A stretch of DNA of 64,000 nt, from assembly GCA_033725935.1 (NCBI GenBank), contig MU867092.1:62001-126000 (forward strand). Reading direction: 5' to 3'. The translations under genes were made by a program, and so were the position numbers. How positions within the stretch are numbered: the first letter of the stretch is position 1; every line of letters begins with the position of its first letter. This document shows, piece by piece, positions 1 through 11,259 of the stretch. The notes beneath the pieces are model-generated. The model worked only from the letters and a program-made list of their open reading frames with translations. It did not search any database and had not been told where the DNA came from. Source of the DNA: Cladorrhinum sp. PSN259 (lineage: Eukaryota > Ascomycota > Sordariomycetes > Sordariales > Podosporaceae).

Positions 1-2
1 CA

Positions 3-2194
3 CCGACGCCTGCTGGGGAGACGGATACCATGCGGAGGAGGTTCTGGGGCACAGCGGCGGATAGTATTTATACTTTCTCGTTGATACATCCCGACCTAAG
101 AATTATCGCCCACAGCGAGACGGTCTTGTCGGATGTGACGCACATATTTCCGCTTTGGGGAGATCTGTATATGCTCACTCAAGAGGGCAAAGTATTTCGA
201 TACCACGAAAAGACTCTTCAACAGCGGTTAGATATGCTCTACCAAAGAAATCTTTACACACTTGCTGTGGACTTGGCCCAGAAGTGTGGTATGGATGCGC
301 AACAGCAAAACGTCATCTTTCGCAAGTATGGTGACCATCTCTATCAGAAGGGCAACTACGATGAGGCGATGACCCAGTATATCAAGGCTATTGACAGCAC
401 TGAGCCCTCGCAGGTTATCAGGAAGTTCCTGGACACCCAGAGGATACATAACCTTATCGAGTATCTCGAGGAATTGCATGACCACCACAAGGCAACGTCA
501 GATCACACTACGTTGTTGTTGAACTGCTATGCAAAGCTCAAGGATATTGACAAGCTGGAGAACTTCATCAAGTCTGAGGGAGACCTCAAGTTTGACCTGG
601 ATACAGCTATTTCCATGTGTCGTCAGGGAGGTTATTATGACCAAGCAGCTTACCTTGCCAAGAAGCACGGGGAGCACGATCTTGTGGTCGATATCTTGAT
701 CGAAGACTCGAAATCCTACAAGGAAGCACTTGATTTTATTTGGCATTTGGATCCTGAAACGGTAAGCGCAGCCCAGCTGGCTATTAATGAGCAGTTCTAA
801 CAGATGCTTAGGCCTACCCGTGCCTCATGAAATATGCGCGGGTGCTCATCGAACATTGTAAAGGAGACGCTACCAAACTTTTTATCGACTACTATACCGG
901 CAAATACACACCACAAATTGACCCACCAGCTCAAACAGACATAGCTCCGGCAACAACAAACGGAGGCTTCGTTACTGGAGCAGCAAATGCCGTACAGAAC
1001 CTCGGCAGTCTTCTTCCACTTCCTTACATGAACCTTCAGGCGGTCTCAAATAGCAATGCCAGCTCCAAGCCAACAGTCAGCGATCTTCCCATCAGCAAAG
1101 AAGTAATCGCAGTGAAATATACACCACCACGTCCCAAAACAGCCTTTTCTTCTTTCATCGACCACCCTGATCAGTTCATTATCTTCCTCGAAGCATGCCT
1201 CGAAGATGATAGTCTTTCCAAAGAGGATAAGTCTGACATCTACACCACCCTCTTCGAGATGTACCTCCACAAATCCAACGAAAAGAAGGAGTCGGCACAT
1301 CGGGATGAGTGGGAAGGCAAAGCCAAGAAGCTCATCGACGCCCAGAAGGAATCTGCCGATAGTCCACGCATCGAAAACTCCAATGTCCTCCTTCTCTCCC
1401 ACCTTTCCGATTTCAGAGACGGAACAACGCTCGTGAAGGAACAATCCGGTCTCTTGTTCGACATCTTTCGGTCTTATACCTCAGCAAAGGATACACTGGG
1501 CGCCATCAAAGCCCTCAGAAAATACGGCCCGCAAGAGCCACAGCTCTACCCTGCCGCACTCTCATACCTCACCTCGGACTCTAAAATCTTGGACGAAGCT
1601 GGACCGGAAGAGCTTGCTGCAGTCCTTGATCACATCGACAAAGACGGGTTAATGGCTCCCTTGCAAGTCGTCCAAGCACTGTCCAAGAACTCGGTAGCAA
1701 ACATGGGTATGATTAAACCCTACCTCGCGAAGCGCATCGAAAGGGAGCGCAAGGATATAGCGGAAAACAGAAGGTTCGTAACGCAGTTTAGGAGCGAGAC
1801 GGAACAGAGAAGACAGGAAATCGCAGATTTGGGAAGTAAACCCCAGGTCTTTCAAGCGAGCAGGTGCGGACAGTGTTCGGGTGCATTGGAATTACCTGTT
1901 GTGCACTTTTTGTGCAAGCATAGTTTTCATCAGAGGTGTTTAAGAGGTGGCGGTGCTGGAAGCACAGCTGGGCTTGTTGGGCTCGAGGTTGGAGGTGTGG
2001 AAGATGACGGGCTGGGAGAGTGTCCGCTGTGCTCGAGGGACAATGCTACGATTAGGGCGCTCAAAAAGAGCCAGGAGGAGGCCAGTGAGCGGCATGAGCT
2101 GTTTAGGGATGATTTGGAGAGGAGCGAGGATCGGTTCAGGACCGTGTCTGAGTGGTTTGGAAGGGGGGTTGTAGGGAGTAGTGTTGTTGAGTAG
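3..2194 (+). CDS. VPS11: Vacuolar sorting protein VPS11 (PEP5), 3' part; 5' end outside window
   Basis: C-terminal part of the core HOPS/CORVET tethering subunit that acts in fusion at endosomes and the vacuole. The model is join(3..761, 812..2194); the frame is open to the left edge, so the start lies upstream. The 50-nt intron 762-811 has GTAAGC donor, CTAAC branch site and TTAG acceptor in phase 0, and joins ..LDPET to AYPCLMKYARV. About 713 residues are visible, against roughly 950-1000 in full-length fungal proteins. Visible parts: helical clathrin-heavy-chain-type repeats over the first 300 residues, a low-complexity linker, a coiled coil, then a RING-H2 domain encoded at about 1866-2040 (CGQC, CKHSFH and CPLC pairs), and the short VPS11 C-terminal helix. 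The RING loop is enlarged by a Gly-rich insert. It is convergent with the lipoate ligase gene. Identification is firm. Confidence 0.93.
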
Positions 2195-2690
2195 GTAGAT
2201 AGTATGGATGGGATAGTAGGGTTTTTTTCTCTCTCTTATTCTTGTGTTGTTATGGTTAGCACTGAGACAGGGGGCGAGGGGGATGTTTAGAACGAAAACT
2301 TCACGTTGACTCCAGTGCATCCCGTATGTCTGTCATATTGCTGGGCGTGTGCCTATGTAGAACCGGGGTTTTATCTGTCTAAATGATCATGCTATTGTTT
2401 GTTGGTTGGTTTGCTTCTCCTCTTCTTCTATCCCATTTCTCACATTTATTTTATTTTATAAATCCTGGGGGTATCATTCGTTCCATTCATATAAGCCAGC
2501 CCTTTTTTTTTTTTTTGTATCAACAGCGTCATTTTCTTCCCTGCCCAACATATTACGTTGCCCCCCTCCCTACCCCTTCCCCTTTTCAGCACCTAATTTA
2601 AATACTGGTTCCGTTTTAAAAGCTCCGATCCGGGGGGGTTTTGTCTTCTTATTTTTTTCCTTCACTCTTTTATTGACAGTCTTTTTATCG
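2195..2690. other. Intergenic, convergent 3' ends
   Basis: Spacer between the VPS11 stop and the lipoate ligase stop. It is T/C-rich with several T runs (about 2506-2516 and 2650-2656), as expected for two facing 3' UTRs. I see no gene in it. Confidence 0.6.
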
Positions 2691-4227
2691 CTATTTTGCG
2701 AGCTCCTGCGCCTCCTCCTGCTCTTCCGCCTCCTTACCAAAAGGCAACAAAACACCCCGCCTCAGAGGAGACAAAAATTTCACCCTCTCCGGTGACTCGC
2801 CCTTCCTTCCAAAAACGGCGTGAAGCCAGTCGGTAGTTTGCACCAGCCGCCTGTACGACTCGGGATTCTGCATGCACAGCTTTGAGAGCTTGGGCAGAAA
2901 GTCGAGCTGGTTGCTGTTGTTATTGTCGTAGAGCGGTAACCCTGCAAGTGCATCTTTTACGGCCTGTTTGGGATCTCTAATGTCGCTAGCGAAATTTAAA
3001 CCCCAGATGAAGGCGTCTTTGATCGCGCCGTGCCGGATGGTTAGTCTGATGTCTAGGACTGGGCATAGGTCGTGGTGCTGTTTGAGGTTGGGTTTCTTAG
3101 TAAAAATGGAAAGGAAAGTGTTAAGAGAGTCAAGAGGGGAGATATGAGATGAGGAAGACGTACGATTAGTCTGGTAAATGCATTTTGAGGTCGTTCCCTT
3201 GGGTCTTCGGGGGTGGGCTTCCAGGAAAGGGTGAATTGTGGTGTTTGTCCGTAGAACCATTCTGGTGACTTTTTTTATTTTTAAAAACGAGGTCAGCAAC
3301 AAGAAAGAAAAGTAATGGCAGGGAATACCGGATGAAAATTACCTTCAACTCTTCATATCCTTTCCTTATCGACTCGTTGGCCAATGCTTCCTCTTCATGC
3401 ACAAGTTTCACGGTCACATCTTCTGATTTGTACATTCTCTTAAACTCTTCAATGACGGCATCGCGAAACTCATTGCTGCCTTTTTGTAGGTTTCGTACTG
3501 GGCTTCGAACGCTGTCCACGCCCGAGGCCTTGATGAATGCCTCTGCGGGGCTGTTCAGCAGCTTGCTTATGATTGAGGCGTTTATGCTGTTCAAGAGGCA
3601 AGTGCCGTGGTGCAGTGATCTCATCCTTGTGAGTTTATATGCCGACCCTGACACCTTGAATGTTGTTGTAGGACCTTCCCCTTCCAAGTCTTGCACGATA
3701 TCGTGGCGCTCGTTTACGCGCACCCCCTGGCAACCGATGCCCTTGAGTGCGCGCACTACCATCTCGGCATGTTTGTCTCTGTCGAAGTCGCGCGGCGGGC
3801 AAATTACGCACCAATTGGCATTGCCTGCATCGTGGAAGACGGTGCCGCCTCCCGAGCGCCGGCGGACGAGGTCTATGGGCTGGACGCCGTTCTCGTTTTT
3901 ACCGGTGGTCGCATTTATTATTGGAAGCCCTTGTGACTGGCGGACAAAGTTGATTTCTTTCCATGGGTTCTGGTTCCGGCCTATTACGATCGAGGGTCTG
4001 TTGAAGTAAAGGAATAGTATTATCGAGTCGCTATTGGAGCGTTGGAGAAGGTGGTGTTCGATCGAGAGGTTGAGGTATGGGTCGTCGCTCATGGACCGGT
4101 AGATTTGGATGGGTCGGCTCAACGCTTCGTTGGAGATATGTCGTCTGTTGATTGAACTCGTTCGTATTGGCGCTGGGGAGCGCCAGCAGCCGCCGAGGCT
4201 GGGCCGAAGGAGAAGGGAGGGGCGCAT
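2691..4227 (-). CDS. AIM22: Lipoate-protein ligase A family, mitochondrial (AIM22-like)
   Basis: Predicted to attach lipoate to E2/H-protein subunits of mitochondrial 2-oxoacid dehydrogenase and glycine-cleavage complexes. The model is complement(join(2691..3095, 3164..3268, 3343..4227)), 464 aa; both introns (74 and 68 nt) are phase 0 with GTAATT and GTACGT donors. The N-terminus is basic and Ser/Arg-rich (MRPSLLLRPSLGG), fitting a mitochondrial presequence. LplA signatures seen: RRRSGGGTVFHD, the FKVSGSAYK segment with the ligand-binding Lys, HHGTCLL, and SPEWFYGQTPQF at the start of exon 2, followed by the C-terminal accessory domain. The C-terminal end is a short Glu-rich tail. It is divergent from ARO2 across 450 bp. 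Family assignment is firm; the yeast symbol is by homology. Confidence 0.9.
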
Positions 4228-4677
4228 CGCAATTGGGGTTTAAGAGGTCGGTTTCTTGTCAAGTTCCATGTTTGCGATTCCAGAAATTCATTAGATTCCC
4301 GATGATTTCCACACCACTCCGCAGATCCCTGCATTTGACAGAACCCAATCCCGACAATCCCGGTCAAGATCTTGCAAGCCCCACAGATCCCCTGCTGAAG
4401 GGCAATCCCCACAAACCGTTCCATCCCTGTCCATGGTACCATGGATGGGCTGCGGGGGAGCCGATGACGGCGGATGGAGGGGCCCGGAAAAGCTCATATC
4501 CAGCGAGCTGCAGTTGCTTGTGGCCAGAAATTTGTGAAGAGGCGTTGCGCCCAATAATACACCTGACTCACCGACAACATTTTCAACAAAGACAATCTTC
4601 CGCTCAATCAAGTCGATATTTGTTGCTTTTAGTTTTTGAACAGTTAGAATTATACATTCAGCTGCTCCACTACCACC
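4228..4677. promoter_or_regulatory. Shared upstream region of AIM22-like gene and ARO2
   Basis: A 450-bp head-to-head spacer between the lipoate ligase start and the chorismate synthase start, so it must hold both promoters and 5' leaders. I could not identify a specific transcription-factor site or a clear TATA box. Confidence 0.5.
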
Positions 4678-6029
4678 ATGTCTACGTTTGGCCAGTACTT
4701 CAAAGTCACCACGTATGTCTCTCCGCAGGCACCACCAACGCCACTGTTGCACACTAACGTTTTTTCTCTTACAGATATGGCGAGTCGCATTGCCGCTCCG
4801 TCGGCTGCATTGTCGATGGCTGCCCACCGGGTATGGAACTCACCGAGGACGACATTCAGCCCCAGATGACCCGTCGCCGTCCCGGCCAGAGCAACATCAC
4901 AACTCCCCGCGACGAGAAGGATAGAGTCATGATCCAGTCCGGAACCGAGTTTGGTGTCACCCTCGGAACTCCCATTGGCATGCTGGTATTGAACGAGGAC
5001 CAACGACCAAAGGACTACGGAAACCAGACCATGGATCGCTTCCCTAGACCTAGCCACGCCGACTGGACCTACCTCGAAAAGTACGGAGTCAAGGCGAGCA
5101 GTGGAGGTGGTAGAAGTAGCGCCCGCGAGACCATCGGCCGTGTAGCCGCTGGTACCATTGCGGAGAAGTATTTGAGGCTGGCCTACGGCGTTGAGATCGT
5201 CGCATTCGTCAGCTCTGTCGGCAACGTCCACCTCTTCCCCCCCAGCGCCGAGCACCCGAGCCCAAGCACGAACCCTGCGTTCCTCTCCCTCGTCAACACC
5301 ATCGACCGCAAGACGGTCGATAGCTTCCTTCCCGCCCGCTGCCCCGACGAAGAGACCTCCAAGAGGATGGTCGATCTGATCTCAGCCTTCAGAGACCGCA
5401 ACGACAGCATCGGTGGCACCGTCACCTGCGTTATTCGTAATGTTCCCAGCGGCCTGGGCGAGCCTTGCTTCGACAAGCTCGAGGCTCTGCTCGCCCACGC
5501 CATGCTCAGCATCCCCGCCACCAAGGGCTTCGAGATTGGCTCCGGTTTCGGCGGTTGCGAGGTCCCCGGCTCGGTCCACAACGACGCCTTCGTTTCCGCT
5601 GCCAATGTCGAGGTCCCCTCCGGTGTAGCTGAGAGCGGCGCGGTCCGCGCTGGCCACTCCCGCCCGAGGCTCACCACCAAGACCAACTACTCTGGGGGTA
5701 TCCAAGGCGGTATCTCAAACGGTGCCCCCATTTACTTCAGGGTCGGCTTCAAGCCCGCTGCTACCATTGGCCAGGAGCAGCTGACTGCCACTTATGATGG
5801 CTCAGAGGAAGGAATTCTGGCAGCCAAGGGCAGACACGACCCTTCAGTTGTCCCCCGCGCCGTGCCCATTGTGGAAGCGATGGCGGCGTTGGTCATTATG
5901 GATGCTGTTTTGGCCCAGCAGGCCAGACATACCGCGAAGAGCTTGTTGCCTCCTCTGAAGCAGGCCATCAACACTGGTAAGCCACCGGTTACTGTTGGTA
6001 ATGGCGTTACGGAGGGAACCGGGAATTAA
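4678..6029 (+). CDS. ARO2: Chorismate synthase
   Basis: Last step of the shikimate pathway, EPSP to chorismate, needing reduced FMN; fungal enzymes are bifunctional with their own flavin reductase activity. The model is join(4678..4712, 4775..6029), 429 aa. The first exon is only 35 nt (MSTFGQYFKVT); the 62-nt intron has GTATGT donor and TTACAG acceptor, and the junction restores the TTYGESHCRSVGCIVDG motif typical of the family. Further hallmarks: RRPGQSNITTPRDEKD, SHADWTYLEKYG, SGGGRSSARET and GFEIGSGFG. Length matches fungal Aro2 but the C-terminus is slightly extended. It is convergent with the HET gene, 154 bp apart. Very confident. Confidence 0.96.
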
Positions 6030-6183
6030 GAGGGAAAGGGGAATTTAATATTGGCTTTTTAGAGCACGAAAAAACACAAAAGTTGAATGAGAATTTGTTG
6101 ATACCCGAGGATCTGGTCGCTTCTTCAAGAACGCCAAAACAAAAAAAAAAAGAGGGGGAAGCCCTGTGGATCCCTTGCCATGC

Positions 6184-8436
6184 CTAAACAAGTGTAAACT
6201 CTTCCAGTTTGACGCCTCTAGCCTTGAGCGCCTCCGGTACCATCCTGGGGTCCCAGACTATCTCTTCCCCTGTGATCTTGTTACGGAAGCATTGGAAAAA
6301 CTGTGGGTCTTCATCCGTGCTCTTTCTGTGCGCGTGTTCCCAGTTCCCTTCCAGCGGAGGCAGTCGGGGATCATCATCTGAAAAAGCCTTTGTGTCCTTG
6401 TTGTAAAACCTGTAGCCACCCTCGAACCCAAACTTCCGGATGACGGTCCAAGGCTCCGGAAAGGGCCCCAGAAGCGGAATGGCAAGATGAAGGCCATATA
6501 CATAGCACGGCCCTACAACGAGGAATTCATCACCCTGGTCGCTGTCAGCTGAGGGGCGCAGGACTACCCCGTGCTCGCAACCTAATAGAATGCAAACGAT
6601 ATCACCTTTCAAAGAACCCAGGTAGTTAGTTAACCACACACATGGATTCAGGGGAGGATATTCTTGGAGACGTAACGTACCAGGCTCAGCTTTAGGGGGG
6701 CCCAAGCCAAGATAGCCATCTTTAGTCATCATGTAGCGCTTATCCCGGGCAAAGTTCATCAGGAGAATGAGGTGAATCAAAACCCGCGTCGGGTCAGGCT
6801 GGCCCATGAGCGTGTTGAAGAGACCGGGGTCCCTCTCGACTGCATCGCTCTCAAACCAGAGGCTCTTGATGTAGGCACTCCTTAAGCTTTCTCCGTTGAC
6901 GTATGGCGGGGCCGAGTCCAAATCTCGGGTCGCCGGGAGGAAATCCTGGATGATCTGCACCGCCTTTTCAACATCTGCAGGGATCGAAGGGGTGGTCCTT
7001 TGGATGACAGCACATCGCACCCCGGTAACCTTCATCTTACTGGGTGGCTCGTCGGATGAGAAACTGGCCCAGCAGCGAGAAAATCCAGCGGAGAACTGGC
7101 CGGGGCTTGGAGAGCCTCTGGGCAAGTTGGAAAAGTTTGGCACCCAGGAGGGCAGGTCGGGCATGCTCGTGTCGAGACAGCAGGTTTCAAGACTTCCCAG
7201 TCGCTGACGGTGGCGGATGGCAGCGATGGTGAACTCGTGATAGACTCTGCTAGCCGGGAGATCATAATCTGGGAGAGGGAGTCTGCTCCTGAGGCCGTCT
7301 GGGAGCATCCCTAAGAGACCATACACATGGTCCCTGGGATCACTGCACAATCTCCCGGCTGCCAGATCATATACATCGACGGGAAAACAATAATCACATT
7401 GCATTTCTGCTCTATTAGTGACCAGCTCCATGGCATTCAAGGCTGCCTGCTTGTGAGGCTCGGCAGAAACCTCCTCGGTTGCTGAAGCCACATAACCCAC
7501 TTGGGCCATCACCGCGTTGGCAAAGTCAGGCCAGTCCAGTTCGTCTCGGCCGCAGAGCAGATTAACCTGCTGAGCTAGGCATACCTCTTGTAGCACCCAC
7601 ATGCGGGAGAACCAATCTCTTTCCAGAAGCAGAGCGGCTGCTTTGGTCTTGGAAGGCGACGATTCCAAAACCTCTTGAGTTTTGTCCCACAAGTCCTTTT
7701 CTTGAGCGTCGGGGGCCGGCAAAAATACCTCTTTCCCGCCAGCCAAGTCGACGGCGATTTGGCTTCCAATATATCCCATGAACTCCATCGCGGCTGTGCT
7801 GTCTTCTGTCGCAGGCCCAACCCAGACAACGACGCGCTTTGCAAGTTGGTAAATATGGCTCATCCGTCCCACCTGGGTGTTTCTCTCTTGGACATCAGTC
7901 TGGTTGATGCACAGGGCATCAATCCACATGATTCTCTCTTTATCTGTGTAACGCAAATGCCTTAATCCCGATGCCAGATTTGCTCGCACCGATATGCGAG
8001 ACGCAGGCTCTGAAAGGTAAATGAACTCGCCGTGCCCTTCGGGTCCCCAGGTATATGATAAGGCTTCGTAGCATTGACCCGAGGTTGCCGGTTCACTGCT
8101 GCTTGGCGGTTCGTAGAGGGAAGGTTCAATCATGTCGTCGGGATGTTTCCATGAAGTAGTAAGGATGGGGCCATCATCACCCGGGCTTGTGAAAATAAAC
8201 AGATAGCGATGATCCCAAGTTTCGATCACTTTCCAGCCGGGTGGAAGCGTTGCTCGTATTTCATCCAGTCCCAGTCTCGGGGAGTCCTTCAGCTTTTCGC
8301 GGAGAGGCGGGCATCCAAATACCGCTAGAGAGACATGCGAGATTTTGACGCGAATCTCATCGCCGAAATTTCCCGGCAGGATGGTGACTACTCGGATTGT
8401 GTCGCCCCCTGAGATGGGTTCGTAGGTGTAAGCCAT
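6184..8436 (-). CDS. HET (heterokaryon incompatibility) domain protein with two WW-like modules
   Basis: HET-domain proteins act in allorecognition and programmed cell death in filamentous fungi; which partner this one senses is unknown. The 2253-nt frame is open throughout, but I predict a 75-nt in-frame intron at 6606-6680 (GTACGT donor, CTAAC branch, GAAAG acceptor). Splicing joins GPPKAEPG to DIVCILLGC, restoring a junction common in this family, for complement(join(6184..6605, 6681..8436)), 725 aa. The HET core begins near residue 122 (CYEALSYTWGP, then IMWIDALCINQ and VVVWVGP). Unusually, residues 64-100 read like a WW domain (LPPGWK..TTSWKHPD), inserted upstream of YEALSYTWG. The last 50 residues resemble a second WW (GNWEHAH..GEEIVWDPR). 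HET call firm, WW call tentative. Confidence 0.88.
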   Translation of the reverse strand: MAYTYEPISGGDTIRVVTILPGNFGDEIRVKISHVSLAVFGCPPLREKLKDSPRLGLDEIRATLPPGWKVIETWDHRYLFIFTSPGDDGPILTTSWKHPDDMIEPSLYEPPSSSEPATSGQCYEALSYTWGPEGHGEFIYLSEPASRISVRANLASGLRHLRYTDKERIMWIDALCINQTDVQERNTQVGRMSHIYQLAKRVVVWVGPATEDSTAAMEFMGYIGSQIAVDLAGGKEVFLPAPDAQEKDLWDKTQEVLESSPSKTKAAALLLERDWFSRMWVLQEVCLAQQVNLLCGRDELDWPDFANAVMAQVGYVASATEEVSAEPHKQAALNAMELVTNRAEMQCDYCFPVDVYDLAAGRLCSDPRDHVYGLLGMLPDGLRSRLPLPDYDLPASRVYHEFTIAAIRHRQRLGSLETCCLDTSMPDLPSWVPNFSNLPRGSPSPGQFSAGFSRCWASFSSDEPPSKMKVTGVRCAVIQRTTPSIPADVEKAVQIIQDFLPATRDLDSAPPYVNGESLRSAYIKSLWFESDAVERDPGLFNTLMGQPDPTRVLIHLILLMNFARDKRYMMTKDGYLGLGPPKAEPGTLRLQEYPPLNPCVWLTNYLGSLKGDIVCILLGCEHGVVLRPSADSDQGDEFLVVGPCYVYGLHLAIPLLGPFPEPWTVIRKFGFEGGYRFYNKDTKAFSDDDPRLPPLEGNWEHAHRKSTDEDPQFFQCFRNKITGEEIVWDPRMVPEALKARGVKLEEFTLV

Positions 8437-8582
8437 GTTTTAAGGAGATAGGTGACTGAGGGGGGCGCTTGCCTCTGGAAGGTTTGAAAAAAAGAAACTG
8501 TGGATTCATCTGCCTTAATCAACCGCACCTGCCTAGGCCCCAAGCAGGTTGGTGCTTACTCTCCACTCAATTGGGGAGCTTC

Positions 8583-9168
8583 TCATTGGCTCCTGCTTGG
8601 TTTTACATTCCCTAGCACTTGCTGCTCCTTCGACTGTGAGCTGAAGCCTTTAACTCCCACACAGATAGCACGCGAGGTCTCATATTGACTCCATCCATCA
8701 AACACACTTTGACCGCAGTCCTCCTTGATCCATGGATTCCAGGCTCTGATTTGATCAACGGTGATTCCGGCATATTCGGCAATACTCTCGCAATTCGGAG
8801 ATCCTAACATGGATTTTACCCATTAGTTACTACATTGCTTGACACTATGTAGATGTACTAATAAAACTTACCGTCAGCCCAATCATCCCACCTCACCTCT
8901 ATAAGACAGTTGCAATCCCGTATTGGACGTGGCTTCGCTCCTTTTACGTCTCGGCACACTTCGATGTTTGGCTTCACGGAAACTTGAAATTAACATTAGT
9001 ATCATTAGTATTATCATCTCACTACAAGGTATGGATGATGGATAAGAACTCACCCCATTCGGAGCCAGAAGGTGTGCTTTGCTCTTCCAATTCGACTCCT
9101 GGGGTTGGGGATGCCATGGGCAGCCCGACGAACAGCAACGCCCGTGCGAGATATGTTGATGATCGCAT
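8583..9168 (-). CDS. Secreted single-LysM protein (LysM effector-like)
   Basis: Predicted small secreted protein that may bind chitin or related glycans; fungal LysM effectors can shield cell walls or dampen host sensing. The model is complement(join(8583..8803, 8872..8982, 9054..9168)), 148 aa, with introns of 71 and 68 nt, both in consistent phase. The N-terminus (MRSSTYLARALLFVGLPMASP) is signal-peptide-like. The LysM lies at about residues 76-125: SPNCESIAEYAGITVDQ, then AWNPWI, a central Cys and the CVGV end typical of fungal LysM. Cysteines in the preceding segment (VCRDV, DCNCL) could form disulfides. The gene lies 146 bp upstream of the HET gene on the same strand. Exon structure was inferred by hand and start choice is good. 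Confidence 0.8.
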
Positions 9169-9708
9169 GCTGAACGGTTGCCTCAGTTTTAAGAAAAACA
9201 GAAAAGAAAAGAAAAAAAAATGAAGAATGAAAAAAGAAATCGAATGCGTAATCTTTTTCATATGCAAAAAGTCCATGCAGAACACCTGGAACACCATGTT
9301 GACTGCTGAATACCGTGCCCACCCCCCTATATCTTAAAGCAGCTGTATTACGTGAGGTCCAACCAACAAGCCGTCGCTGATCATGGAAGACTTAAGCGAA
9401 TCGGATGATTCGGTTCATGTAATAGAGGCGTTATGAAACCATCACATTCGGGTGTAGCCGAGAGCTAGTGGCCAGACCTACGCCGCGGACTGGGACTCAT
9501 CTTTACCAACCAGAGTTCGAGGAGTCTAAGGCCCCGACGAGAAAATTATCTACCGAAGCGGGAACAATATGGATTGGGCTGTTGGATCTGATCCTGGCCG
9601 AAGATCTTGTGTCCGGCGGTGAAATGATTGTGCATCTTGGGATCAGATGCGCCATATATTACCCCGACCCTATCCGCCGAAAACGGGGCCCAGGGAGTGT
9701 ATCCTGGA

Positions 9709-9933
9709 CCTACACCTCCACGGGATTACAGTCGTTAGATCGGTTTACTTACCAGGTGTGTTTTGCCACCAAGACTTACAGCTTACAGGCATTTCGAAGG
9801 AAGAAAAGCAAGACTATATTATAATAGCCCTGATACTCAGCGCGGATCGTCGTGAAATTCATTCTGGTTGGCCCAATTCTCAGCCCATGCAAGAAACCCG
9901 ATCTAACGACTGCAATCCCGGCAGGGGTATACT
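9709..9933. mobile_element. MITE-like fold-back element, copy A
   Basis: Terminal inverted repeats of about 33 bp: left arm 9711-9743, right arm 9898-9931 in reverse complement. The inner 22 bp (GGGATTACAGTCGTTAGATC plus GG) match with one mismatch; the outer part has more differences and one indel. The ends read TACACC and TATACC. The interior has no transposase. Size and structure fit a non-autonomous DNA transposon remnant. Exact ends and target duplication are not resolved. Confidence 0.55.
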
Positions 9934-11100
9934 AATTAGAGTGCAGGCAAGGCCTAGAATGACAGTTGAAAGAGGGATAAAATGGAAGCGAAATGGCCAA
10001 TCTGGCAGTGATCCAGTGGATGGACCACCTGCTAAGCTAGCCGTAGTTGTACACGGCTTAGACCTAGAAGCCGGCGAAAAAAGACTGCCACACGAAGGGT
10101 TCAAACTTGAACCTGGACTACTGTCTGATCAACCCTGGCGTTGGATCAAATCCAACCCCACGCATTTTACCACTACGGTAATTGAGAAGACTGATTGGAT
10201 CTGGACAGTGAATAGCATGATGGGGCTCTGTAAATGTACCGTATCATAGCTATTTGTTTAACTGTTTGGTGTACGCGATATTTTTTGAAGAAGATATATG
10301 GCTCTATTTCAACTATGTCAAGATACTCGGGAGTCAGCTGCGCCCCTTCTTCGCACCCTTACTAATGAAAAGTCCGGAGACTTTCCCATGAGATTGTTAA
10401 AAACCATAGGCACTACCCTGACAGGTGTTTAATATAGGTACTTAGACTTGACCACTTGACTCGCTGGGCAAGCCTCACACGATTGAATTACCTGCATAAC
10501 ACGAAGTCAACTCTCTAGGAAGCTCTATGGGGGAAGTGGCTTCAGCCTTTGTTCTAAAACTTTGAAACATGTAATTCAGCTAGTAGTGAGTATCACAAGT
10601 GCCCGTGAACATTATTCCCAAGTTTGAATGCAAGGTGAACTTTCTAGGATTGCTTTGATTTGGTGGTCAGCTTGCATGCATTCTAGTCAAATTATTGTAT
10701 TCTCATGCAACCTTGAATAAAGAAATTGACTGGTTCTGCTACAAACACTGTTTTTTCTAGAAAACATCTCCTGTCCTAGATCGCAACAGGAGCTTATCAC
10801 GCAACAGACCACTCACCGGACATATAAAACCAGAAGAGAGCCGTTGAACTCTAACTTCTTGAGTTAGACTTTAGACTAGAAATAGAGCCTAGTGACATAC
10901 CTAGCGTTTTTTTATTAGAATGAAGAACGGAACAGAAAAATCTTATTCATGTTCTGGAGAGAAGGTCAATCAACAATGCTAATATTCAGTTAGGTTCTTA
11001 CCACGCCTCATTCACAATCATATCTGCACCTATTCTTTGGGTCATTTCAATTTGTCTTCATTACATGTATCAATTATTCTTACCCTAAAACACTTGAAAT

Positions 11101-11202
11101 TATATACCTCCACCAGGGTTAGAGTGACTAGTGCGGTGGCATAAACAACCTTCATTTTTTGCTGAACCGCGCTAGTCTTTTTAACCCCGGCGGAGGTATA
11201 TA
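11101..11202. mobile_element. MITE-like fold-back element, copy B
   Basis: A 102-bp stretch whose ends form imperfect inverted repeats of about 37 bp (11101-11137 against 11166-11202): TATATACCTCC, two variable positions, GGGTTA, GACTAG, GCGGT. I count 31 of 37 matches; five of the six differences are transitions. The outer arm resembles that of copy A (TATACC..GG.TT..AGT..TAG), suggesting one family. Flanking TA suggests a TA target. Confidence 0.6.
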
Positions 11203-11240
11203 AAATTTATTCTAAACTGTTAATGTTGTGATCAGAACTA

Positions 11241-11259
11241 ACGGTACGGCCCGTACCGT
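11241..11259. repeat. Perfect 9-bp palindrome with 1-nt spacer
   Basis: ACGGTACGG, one C, then CCGTACCGT. It sits about 40 bp beyond fold-back element B in a GC-rich patch unlike its AT-rich surroundings. It may be a transposon terminus remnant or a protein-binding palindrome; no function can be assigned. Confidence 0.5.

Noticed and set aside
9468..10249. Overlapping plus-strand frames of 118 and 200 codons
   Set aside because: No recognisable domain, the two frames overlap each other, and both run through the arms of a fold-back element.
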